Shown here one piece after another: positions 16,753-23,683 of a DNA stretch of 64,000 nt. Below the pieces are notes generated by a model. That model was given only the letters and a program-made list of their open reading frames with translations. It made no database searches and had not been told where the DNA came from. Position 1 is the first letter of the stretch; each line of letters starts with the position of its first letter. The stretch is from positions 124,001-188,000 of the forward strand of contig JBBQFI010000004.1 of NCBI GenBank assembly GCA_038321775.1, written 5' to 3'. The stretch is from JBBQFI01 sp038321775 (GTDB lineage: Bacteria > Verrucomicrobiota > Verrucomicrobiia > Chthoniobacterales > UBA10450). A program made the translations under genes and the position numbers.

Positions 16753-17616
16753 ATGTCGGCGCACACGACCATTTTTACTCTCGGACATTCACCCGATCCG
16801 GACGATGCCTTCATGTTTTACGCGATGGCCGAAAACAAAATCGATCTGCGCGGCTATCGTTTCGAACATCAGCTGGAAGATATTCAAACCCTTAACGAAC
16901 GCGCGCTCCGCGGCGAGCTGCACATCTCGGCGATTTCGATTCACGCGTACGCGTACGTCAGCGATCGATATGCGCTTCTCCCGTGCGGTGCCAGCATGGG
17001 CGATGGATACGGGCCAATGATCGTGGCGCAAAACGCGCCGCCGTTTTCGAGTGACGACGAAATCCGCGCCTGGCTTCGTGAGCGCACGATTGCCATCCCG
17101 GGTCGAATGACCAGTGCGTATCTCGCCCTGCAAATTTATCGCGGAAAATTTGAGCACATCGTCGTGCCCTTCGATCAGATTTTTGATGTCGTGAAAAACG
17201 GCGGCGCCGATGTTGGTCTCATCATTCATGAAGGCCAGCTCTCTTACGCGCACGCCGGTTTCCAGAAAGTTGTCGATCTCGGCGAATGGTGGAAACGCGA
17301 AACCGGCTTGCCACTGCCGCTCGGCGGAAATGTTTTGCGCAAAGATATTCCGCTCGATGTCCAACGCGATCTGCTCGCGATCATGCGCGAAAGCATCGAT
17401 TACGGACTGGCGCATCGCGACGAAGCGGTGCGACATTCGATGCCCTACGCGCGGGACATGGATACGAAGCTTGCGAGCAAATTTATCGGAATGTACGTCA
17501 ACGATTACACGCGCGATTATGGCGCAAAAGGCCGCGCGGCGATTCGAGAATTCCTCAAGACGGCGCGACGCGAAGGCTATCTCGACAAAGAAGTGACGGT
17601 AGAATTTGTCGAGTGA
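16753..17616 (+). CDS. mqnD: 1,4-dihydroxy-6-naphthoate synthase (futalosine pathway)
   Basis: A 287-residue MqnD of normal length. The N-terminal HSPDPDDAFMFYAM, then ISIHAYAYV, GASMGDGYGP and LIIHEGQLSY are the MqnD pattern (periplasmic-binding-protein-like fold). It converts cyclic dehypoxanthine futalosine to 1,4-dihydroxy-6-naphthoate, so this organism makes menaquinone by the futalosine route. It is divergent from parB and overlaps the following TauE-type gene by four bases (GTGA). No other mqn gene is present. Confidence 0.95.
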   Translation: MSAHTTIFTLGHSPDPDDAFMFYAMAENKIDLRGYRFEHQLEDIQTLNERALRGELHISAISIHAYAYVSDRYALLPCGASMGDGYGPMIVAQNAPPFSSDDEIRAWLRERTIAIPGRMTSAYLALQIYRGKFEHIVVPFDQIFDVVKNGGADVGLIIHEGQLSYAHAGFQKVVDLGEWWKRETGLPLPLGGNVLRKDIPLDVQRDLLAIMRESIDYGLAHRDEAVRHSMPYARDMDTKLASKFIGMYVNDYTRDYGAKGRAAIREFLKTARREGYLDKEVTVEFVE

Positions 17617-18386
17617 ACGGCTCGCGTATCGGTCTGCTTTTCGCGGCTGGCTTTGTCGCCGGTCTCATGAATGCAGTCGCGGGCGGCGGAACAATTGTCA
17701 CTTTCCCCGCGCTGATTTTCGCCGGTATTTCTTCGATCGGCGCGAACGCAACCAGTACCGTGGCGCTCCTTCCGGGGACACTCGCCGGCGTGCTCGGTTA
17801 TCGCCGTATTCTTCCGGAGGTTTGGAGATGGATAAAAATGTTCGCTGTCGTCAGCGTCGTCGGCGGACTCATCGGAGCAATCCTGCTCACGAAAACTCCG
17901 GAGCAAGTATTCGCTCGGCTCGTGCCGTTCCTGGTTTTATTTGCGACGATTCTTTTCACCACGCGCGATTTTTTCGCGCGCCTTTTTCGCTTGAACGCGA
18001 CAGCGTCACCCTCCGTCCGATGGCTTGTCGCGGCGACGGGGTTTCAGATTGTCGTTGCTGTTTACGGCGGCTATTTCGGAGCGGGCATCGGCATATTGAT
18101 GCTCGCTTCCCTCGGCGTTCTCGGCTTCGACGACATTCACAAGATGAATGCGGTCAAGAACGCACTCGCCTTTCTCATCAATGTCGTCGCGGCCGCCTAC
18201 TTTATCTTTAAAGGGATGATCGAATGGCCCGCTGCCGCAGCGGTCGCCGCGGGAGCGATTGCTGGCGGATTTTCCGGCGCCCACTTTTCGCAGAAAGTCT
18301 CCCAAAGCACTGTGCGTTTTTGCGTCACCGCCATCGGGTTGTGCATCACCGCAGTGTTATTTTACAAACAACTGCGCGGTAACTAA
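17613..18386 (+). CDS. TSUP/TauE-SafE family membrane transporter
   Basis: About 257 residues with seven to eight hydrophobic segments. The family hallmark is the duplicated glycine-rich pattern: AAGFVAGLMNAVAGGGTIVTFPAL at the start and YGGYFGAGIGILMLA in the second half. TSUP proteins export sulfite, sulfoacetate or related anions; the substrate is not known here. The GTG at 17613 overlaps the mqnD stop as GTGA, indicating coupling, and leads straight into the first helix; the frame is open much further upstream but that part only shadows mqnD. The stop lies in AACTAACGAG, a near match to the dispersed motif. Confidence 0.88.
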   Translation: MNGSRIGLLFAAGFVAGLMNAVAGGGTIVTFPALIFAGISSIGANATSTVALLPGTLAGVLGYRRILPEVWRWIKMFAVVSVVGGLIGAILLTKTPEQVFARLVPFLVLFATILFTTRDFFARLFRLNATASPSVRWLVAATGFQIVVAVYGGYFGAGIGILMLASLGVLGFDDIHKMNAVKNALAFLINVVAAAYFIFKGMIEWPAAAAVAAGAIAGGFSGAHFSQKVSQSTVRFCVTAIGLCITAVLFYKQLRGN

Positions 18387-18399
18387 CGAGAAAAGTGGC

Positions 18400-18573
18400 T
18401 TACTTACCCTTCTTCTCTTGTTTAACGCTTTCCACGACGAAATGCTTGGCCCGCTCGAATTCGGTTTTGAATCCGTTCGCGAAATCGTGCGTGCCGTACT
18501 CAAAGAGCACAACAAAGCAGAAGGTGAAAAAAACAAAGAGAACGAGCCAAAAAAGCCCGCGAATGAGAGACAT
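18400..18573 (-). CDS. Small single-pass membrane protein, unknown
   Basis: A 57-residue frame: one N-terminal membrane helix (GLFWLVLFVFFTFCFVVLF) followed by a charged tail (HDFANGFKTEFERAK, ending KQEKKGK). The composition, inside-positive N-terminus and lack of a better gene on the other strand make it a plausible small membrane protein. It is convergent with the TauE-type gene and 13 bases from it. No family is recognised, and no clear Shine-Dalgarno is visible before the chosen ATG. Confidence 0.5.
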   Translation of the reverse strand: MSLIRGLFWLVLFVFFTFCFVVLFEYGTHDFANGFKTEFERAKHFVVESVKQEKKGK

Positions 18574-18671
18574 GTCGCGGACATTACCGTAACGAATCCC
18601 ACAGGTCAACGCCCGGCAAGGCCTCAAACTTCCCATTGATCGAGGGAGCAGAACTGCCATGCTTTTCGCGC

Positions 18672-19865
18672 ATGCGCGTGCCTCTTCTCGATCTAAGCGA
18701 CCAATATCGTTCGCTGGCGCAACCGATCCGCAACGCCGTGGAGGAAGTGCTCGCGAGTCAAAGGTTCATACTCGGCCCCCAGGTAGACGCTTTTGAAAAA
18801 GCGGTCGCGACATATTGCGGCGCGCCTCATGCCGTTGGCGTTTCATCTGGAACCGACGCACTGCTCGCGATCCTGATGTCGCTCGAAATCGGGACGGACG
18901 ACGCAGTTCTCACAAGCGCCTACACATTTTTCGCCACGGCTGGATGCGTCGCTCGCGTCGGCGCCACGCCAGTGTTTATCGATATCGATCCGAGTACGTA
19001 CAATCTTTCGCCAGCGGGATTGGAAAAATACATCGCCGAGAACTGTCAGACCGATGAAGCCGGTGTGTTACGCGACAAGAGTGGCCGGCGAATCCGCGCG
19101 ATCGTTTCAGTTCATCTCTTCGGGCTTTGTTGCGACATGGCCTCCATCGTTTCTATCGCGCAAAAGCATAAACTGATTGTGATCGAAGATGCAGCGCAGG
19201 CCATCGGTGCCGAGTACGGAAAAGCCGGAGTAAAAGCAGGCACGATTGGCGATGCCGGATTTTTTAGTTTTTATCCGTCAAAGAACCTCGGCGCAGCAGG
19301 CGACGCCGGACTGATTGTTTGTCGCGAAAAGGAGCTCGCGCATAAGCTCCGCGTTTGCCGGGAACACGGAATGGAGCCGCGCTATTTTCATCACTTCATC
19401 GGCGGTAATTTCCGCATCGACGAGATCCAGGCGGCGATTCTCAACGTAAAACTGCCATCGCTCGATGGCTGGTCCGCGGCGCGCAGGGCGTGCGCTGATT
19501 TCTATCGGGAGGAATTCGAGCGGCTCCGCCTAACGAATCGAATCACACTTCCAAATGAGCCTTATCGCGACAATGGCCCAACGAATCATCACATTTACCA
19601 CCAATATGTGATCAGAACGGCCGCGCGCGATGCCTTGCGCCAGCATCTAACGCAATGCGAAATCGGCACCGCTATTTACTACCCTCTGGGACTGCATCAA
19701 CAGGCTTGCTTTGCTTATCTCGGTTATAAAGAAGGCGATTTACCGGAAACGGAACGCGCGGCTCGTGAGACCTTGGCGTTGCCGATTTATCCGGAATTAA
19801 GTCGTGAGGCGCAGCATTACGTCATCGCAGCGATCGCCGAGTTCTTCGAGTCGTCATCGAGATGA
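18672..19865 (+). CDS. DegT/DnrJ/EryC1-family PLP aminotransferase
   Basis: About 397 residues starting MRVPLLDLSDQYRSL, the usual beginning of sugar aminotransferases; an upstream ATG at 18636 is less likely. Visible are VGVSSGTDALL (PLP phosphate binding), VIEDAAQAIGAEYG (Asp binding the pyridine nitrogen) and FYPSKNLGAAGDAG with the PLP lysine. The product class is a 3- or 4-amino sugar nucleotide for LPS or exopolysaccharide. No companion dehydratase or acetyltransferase is adjacent; tRNA-Tyr follows. Residues RLTN are encoded by a copy of the dispersed 9-mer. Confidence 0.9.
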   Translation: MRVPLLDLSDQYRSLAQPIRNAVEEVLASQRFILGPQVDAFEKAVATYCGAPHAVGVSSGTDALLAILMSLEIGTDDAVLTSAYTFFATAGCVARVGATPVFIDIDPSTYNLSPAGLEKYIAENCQTDEAGVLRDKSGRRIRAIVSVHLFGLCCDMASIVSIAQKHKLIVIEDAAQAIGAEYGKAGVKAGTIGDAGFFSFYPSKNLGAAGDAGLIVCREKELAHKLRVCREHGMEPRYFHHFIGGNFRIDEIQAAILNVKLPSLDGWSAARRACADFYREEFERLRLTNRITLPNEPYRDNGPTNHHIYHQYVIRTAARDALRQHLTQCEIGTAIYYPLGLHQQACFAYLGYKEGDLPETERAARETLALPIYPELSREAQHYVIAAIAEFFESSSR

Positions 19866-19910
19866 CTTGCGAGGCGTTTGAGCCGAGCCTATATCAACGC
19901 TCGCGGAAAC

Positions 19911-19993
19911 GGGTAGGTACCGAAGTGGCCAAACGGGGCGGACTGTAAATCCGCTGGCTTACGCCTTCACTGGTTCGAATCCAGTCCTGCCCA
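19911..19993 (+). tRNA. tRNA-Tyr (GTA anticodon)
   Basis: A class II tRNA of 83 bases. The acceptor stem pairs GGGTAGG with CCTGCCC, followed by discriminator A; the 3' CCA is not encoded in full. The anticodon stem GCGGA/TCCGC encloses CTGTAAA, giving anticodon GTA. A long variable arm and the T arm ACTGG-TTCGAAT-CCAGT are present. It lies just downstream of the aminotransferase gene. Confidence 0.95.
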
Positions 19994-20079
19994 TTCTTTC
20001 CGGCGGCCGATAGTGGTCGAGCACTCCGCCATTGGAAAAACAAATTGGTAAGCTCGTTGGTCAATCAAGTTTGCCAAGC

Positions 20080-20562
20080 TCAGCGTCTGGACTTTTTCGA
20101 ACGACCTTTCGGCGCGGAACGTTTGCGCATTTTCCCTTTGCGCGCGGCTGGTTTCTTCTTCCCAGCGCGTTTCGCCCGGGACTTTGTCGTCCGTTTCGCG
20201 GGGCGTTTCGTCTTCGACGCCGGCCGTGATTTGGGCCGAGTTTTCTTTGCACGCGAAGGTTTCGAACTCTTCTTTTTCGCCTTCGACTTTTTTGTTGCGG
20301 GTCGCTTCGGCGCTTTCTTTGCGGCGGGTTTTCGCCGCGCAGTCGGGATAATTTTCTTCGCAGCGGAAGCCAGCTGCCCAGTGCCGGCAGCCTTGCCCGC
20401 CACAGCCCCCAGAATACCTCCCACAACAGCTCCGACCGGGCCTACAATGCTCCCGATGACAGCGCCAGTCGCGGCACCGGCCGCTTCCTTCGAGATCGAA
20501 GGCATTTCAATATTTTCCGAGGTTTCGGAATTCTCGCCAGATTGTTTTTCTTCGTCAGCCAT
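20080..20562 (-). CDS. Glycine-zipper protein with histone H1-like basic tail
   Basis: 160 residues in three distinct parts: an acidic N-terminus (about 1-28), a Gly/Ala/Val zipper (GAVIGSIVGPVGAVVGGI and on to about residue 62) able to form a membrane-active or oligomerising helical hairpin, and a tail of about 85 residues made almost only of Lys, Arg, Ala, Ser and Pro with AAKK and KKS repeats, like bacterial H1 homologues. The tail should bind nucleic acid. The combination of a zipper with a histone-type tail is unusual; tethering DNA or RNA to a membrane is one reading. It is convergent with tRNA-Tyr and may share transcription with the RRM gene upstream only past a terminator. Confidence 0.7.
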   Translation of the reverse strand: MADEEKQSGENSETSENIEMPSISKEAAGAATGAVIGSIVGPVGAVVGGILGAVAGKAAGTGQLASAAKKIIPTARRKPAAKKAPKRPATKKSKAKKKSSKPSRAKKTRPKSRPASKTKRPAKRTTKSRAKRAGKKKPAARKGKMRKRSAPKGRSKKSRR

Positions 20563-20669
20563 AAACGCAGCTCCAAGTTAATTGTTGTTACCACGTACTT
20601 CGGAAACCGGGCTCCGATTAGCCGTGAGTCCCGCGAATTTACCAACGGAAGCGGAAGCAAGAAACAACA

Positions 20670-20703
20670 AAAAAGCGCCTGATTTTCGATCAGACGCTTT
20701 TTG
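20670..20703 (-). terminator. Rho-independent terminator of the RRM gene
   Basis: Inverted repeat AGCG-C-CTGAT / ATCAG-A-CGCT with loop TTTCG, flanked by A and T runs on both sides. It begins 16 bases after the RRM gene stop. The symmetric A/T runs allow it to work in either direction. Confidence 0.85.
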
Positions 20704-20718
20704 TAAAAATTCGTTCGG

Positions 20719-21108
20719 TTATCGTCCGCGACGCTGGCCACCATCGCGACGGCCACCACCACCTCCGCCGCCGCCGTAGCCGCCTCCGCCGCCACCATAA
20801 CCACCACCGCCGCCGTAGCCGCGGCCACCGCCGCCGCCACCACCACCTGGTGGACGTGCCTCACGCGGTCGTGCTTCGTTCACGGTAAGCGGTCGACCTT
20901 CGACCGTCTTGCCATTGAATTCGGTGATAGCCTTTTGCGCATCGGCTTCGCTTGTCATCGTGACAAACGCAAAACCGCGCGATTTGCCGGTGAATTTGTC
21001 CTGCATCAACGTCACTTCTTGAACAGGTCCCGCTTGCGCGAAGAGGTCTTGAAGATCAGTTTCGGTCGTGTTGAAGGAAAGATTTCCTACGTATAATTTA
21101 GTTCCCAT
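20719..21108 (-). CDS. Glycine-rich RRM RNA-binding protein
   Basis: 129 residues. One RNA-recognition motif fills residues 1-80, with RNP2 LYVGNL at 5-10 and RNP1 KSRGFAFV at about 42-49, followed by a Gly/Arg/Tyr tail (GYGGGGG repeats, ending RRDGGQRRGR). This is the Rbp/GRP layout of cyanobacteria and other bacteria, often cold-regulated; regulation here is not visible. It is divergent from the ketosynthase pair, with a 182-base spacer, and has its own terminator. The tail is encoded by a near-perfect CCGCC/CCACC triplet-like repeat, prone to length change. Confidence 0.93.
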   Translation of the reverse strand: MGTKLYVGNLSFNTTETDLQDLFAQAGPVQEVTLMQDKFTGKSRGFAFVTMTSEADAQKAITEFNGKTVEGRPLTVNEARPREARPPGGGGGGGGRGYGGGGGYGGGGGGYGGGGGGGGRRDGGQRRGR

Positions 21109-21223
21109 CTGAGTTTACTGTGGAAAACGCTGCCAGGTCACTGTTCCCGCTCATCGGATTTCAAATCGCCACTGATAAACTCACTGACAATCCACCAAGG
21201 TCCCGCACTTTCGTTTCCTTTTC

Positions 21224-21247
21224 GGCCTGATTAGTAGGCCTTTTTTT
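21224..21247 (+). terminator. Terminator-like hairpin in the leader of the KS pair
   Basis: GGCCT-GATTAGT-AGGCC followed by seven T on the plus strand, 44 bases before the ketosynthase ATG. No plus-strand gene ends upstream of it. It could end a short leader RNA or act as an attenuator of the KS/CLF/lptD genes. Confidence 0.5.
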
Positions 21248-21290
21248 AGAGAAAGCAAATGGAAACAAGACCTCTGCGAAAACCCTCTAA

Positions 21291-22514
21291 ATGCCTCAGA
21301 TAGACCCACAAAATATTGCCCGTGAACCGGTGAGAGTCGCCGTGGTGGCAGCGGGAATTGTCAGCCCGCTCGGCTTTGGCAGAAGCGAAACCGCGGACAC
21401 TCTGCGTCACGGACGAGACTGTGTGCGCGAGGTTACGCAATTTCCGGTCGAGCAGTGTCGCTGCAAAACTGCGGGACAGATTCCCGAGGATCGTCTGCAA
21501 GCTGTCGGGCGTGACCTGAAAAATTCCGAGCGGCTGCATCGCGCCGCTCGAATGGCCATTTTCGCGCTCGAAGAAGTTCTGGCCCAATCTCCAAACTTCG
21601 GCCCTGAACTCACGATCGTTGGCACGACGAGCGGGGGGATGACTTTCGGCGAAAAATATTACCGTTCGTTGCAACGAGACAGAAATGATCGCCGGGCTCC
21701 GCGATGGATCGCTAATTACCTGCCACAAAAGCCGATCCTCGACGCGCAGGAAGCGTTTGGAATTTCGGCGCCGTGCCAGGTGATCGCGAATGCCTGTGCA
21801 TCGGGCACGAACGCGATCGGCCACGCCTTTGAGTGTATCCGATCCGGTCGTTATCAACGCGTGCTCACGGGCGGATATGATGCACTTTCCGAGCTTGTGT
21901 TTGTCGGCTTCGATTCATTGCAAGCCTCGACACCGGACAAGTGCCGGCCATTCGATATAAACCGCACCGGAATGGTTTTGGGAGAAGGCGCAGCGTTGCT
22001 GGCGCTCGAAAATATGGATTCCGCGAAAGCTCGTGGCGCGACGATTCTCGCAGAAATCGCAGGTTACGGGATCTCGACCGATAACCATCACCTGACTCAA
22101 CCGCACCCTTCGGGAATTGGGCCGCGCCAGGCGATGGAAAGAGCCTTGGCGAGCGCGCACCTGGCCCCAGACGCGATCGATTACATTAACGCCCACGGAA
22201 CCGCCACGGTTTTTAATGACGCCGCCGAAGGCAAAGCGATCGCGGAACTGTTTTCCAATGTGCCAATGAGTTCGACCAAAGGAATGATGGGACACTCGTT
22301 AGGCGCGGCCGGTGCAATCGAAGCGGTCATCAGCATTCTCGCGCTACAACATCAGTTTTTGCCGCCCAATATTAATTTCCGCGGCGGCGACACGGAACTC
22401 GGTCTAAACATCATTGCCAATCAAACTCGGAGCGCTCCCATTCAGACTGTTCTTTCAAACTCATTCGGATTCGGCGGCACCAATGCTTCCGTCATCGTGC
22501 GGAAGACCGCATGA
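21291..22514 (+). CDS. Beta-ketoacyl-ACP synthase (KAS II/type II KS-alpha like)
   Basis: 407 residues with the complete condensing-enzyme active site: Cys169 in NACASGTNA, His302 in NAHGTATVFND, Lys330 and His335 in STKGMMGHSLGAAG. It catalyses decarboxylative condensation of malonyl-ACP with an acyl primer. The next gene, overlapping by four bases (ATGA), is a homologue that has lost all three catalytic residues, so the pair resembles KS/chain-length-factor heterodimers rather than housekeeping FabF. No ACP, ketoreductase or dehydratase is adjacent. lptD follows. A copy of the dispersed 9-mer encodes SLG in the GHSLGAAG motif. Confidence 0.9.
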   Translation: MPQIDPQNIAREPVRVAVVAAGIVSPLGFGRSETADTLRHGRDCVREVTQFPVEQCRCKTAGQIPEDRLQAVGRDLKNSERLHRAARMAIFALEEVLAQSPNFGPELTIVGTTSGGMTFGEKYYRSLQRDRNDRRAPRWIANYLPQKPILDAQEAFGISAPCQVIANACASGTNAIGHAFECIRSGRYQRVLTGGYDALSELVFVGFDSLQASTPDKCRPFDINRTGMVLGEGAALLALENMDSAKARGATILAEIAGYGISTDNHHLTQPHPSGIGPRQAMERALASAHLAPDAIDYINAHGTATVFNDAAEGKAIAELFSNVPMSSTKGMMGHSLGAAGAIEAVISILALQHQFLPPNINFRGGDTELGLNIIANQTRSAPIQTVLSNSFGFGGTNASVIVRKTA

Positions 22515-23629
22515 GTCTGGCTCTTCGCGGCCTGGGATGGATCACGCCCCTCGGCCATGAGATCGAAACCGTTTGGAAAAAGCTTCTCGAAGGCGCAGAG
22601 GCGACCGCAACCAGTGTTTCCAATACGACAAGTCCGCGCAGCTATCCGGCGTTTCGCGTCTCGGAAACTGCTCCTGTCCATCCACGCCTGCGACGTTCCA
22701 GCGCAATCTCCCGTTTTGCTGTCGCAGCAGGATTGTCAGCGCTAAATGATGCCGGTTTCGACTCCGGAAAATATGCGGCTCGAACAGCTTTAATTTTTGC
22801 CACTTCCAACGGCGGAGTTATTTACACAAAACGTTTCTATCACGATATCGTGATGGCAGGTGCGCAGGCGGCGAGCCCTCTTCTGTTTCCCGAAACCGTT
22901 TTCAACGCACCAGCGAGCCATCTCGCCGCGATCCTCGGCATTACCGGCGCAAGTTATACATTGGTTGGCGATGGCGCCGTTGGAATCCTCGCTCTTAAAA
23001 TGGCGGAAGATCTGATGCGAAATAACGCTCTCGATTACTGCCTTGTTGTCGCAGCGGAAGAAATCGACTGGTTGCTTTGCGATGCTTATCACAAGTGGCG
23101 CTTACTTCGCCGCGAACCTCCGATTGAGCCGTTCTGTAGATCCGCACGGGGCATGGTCCTGAGTGAAGGCGCCGGCGCTATCGTCATCGCTCGCGAAGGT
23201 TTAATTCTGCTGGATCGAGTGGCGGCAGGCGGAAATTTTTTGCGCCGGCAAAACGCCAGCGAAAAACTCAAAGAAATCTACGCCGAATTGGGGACGACCG
23301 GCTCTCCCGTCATCATCGCGAGCGCCAACGGGACGTTCATCGATCTCGCAGAAGAGGGCGCTATTCTCGAAGAGTTTTCAGATTCCCTCGTTTATAGCGC
23401 GAAATCCGCTTTGGGTGAAGGTGTGGCAGCAGGAACAATCTGGCAGGTTATCCTCGCAGCGCATGCGTTACAGACCGGCCAAGTTCCGTCTGTCCTTCAC
23501 GCTCCCGAACATTCCGCCCTGCAAATCTCGCGCGCACAAAATAAAATCGACTCCGCAAAACACGCAATCGTTTCAAGTTGTGGCCTTAACCAGCAGGTGG
23601 CCGGCCTGCGATTATCCAAGGTTCTCTGA
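22511..23629 (+). CDS. Ketosynthase-like partner lacking the active site (CLF-like)
   Basis: A 372-residue thiolase-fold protein homologous to ketoacyl synthases (RGLGWITPLGHEIE at the start, RGMVLSEGAGAIVI in the middle). The cysteine loop reads GDGAVGILAL with no Cys, the first His motif reads NGTFIDLAEE (Asn for His) and the second reads ALGEGVAAGT (Glu for His). It therefore cannot catalyse condensation and probably dimerises with the preceding KS to set chain length, as chain-length factors do. The ATGA overlap gives equal expression. Product class (polyketide, polyene or special fatty acid) is unknown. Confidence 0.82.
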   Translation: MSLALRGLGWITPLGHEIETVWKKLLEGAEATATSVSNTTSPRSYPAFRVSETAPVHPRLRRSSAISRFAVAAGLSALNDAGFDSGKYAARTALIFATSNGGVIYTKRFYHDIVMAGAQAASPLLFPETVFNAPASHLAAILGITGASYTLVGDGAVGILALKMAEDLMRNNALDYCLVVAAEEIDWLLCDAYHKWRLLRREPPIEPFCRSARGMVLSEGAGAIVIAREGLILLDRVAAGGNFLRRQNASEKLKEIYAELGTTGSPVIIASANGTFIDLAEEGAILEEFSDSLVYSAKSALGEGVAAGTIWQVILAAHALQTGQVPSVLHAPEHSALQISRAQNKIDSAKHAIVSSCGLNQQVAGLRLSKVL

Positions 23630-23683
23630 CGAATGCTTTTAACTTTCCAAGGCCGAACTGCTCCGATACCTTCGACCACCGCC

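Noticed and set aside
17286..17612. N-terminal extension of the TauE-type transporter
   Set aside because: The extra codons are antigenic shadow of mqnD in another frame; the GTG overlapping the mqnD stop begins directly at the first membrane helix.
20045..20581. 178-codon plus-strand frame over the histone-like gene
   Set aside because: It is the complement of Lys/Ala codons (Phe/Ala/Arg-rich); the minus-strand frame has the coherent three-part protein.
20760..20850. CCGCC/CCACC repeat as a CRISPR or microsatellite locus
   Set aside because: It is the glycine-rich tail of the RRM protein; there are no spacers.
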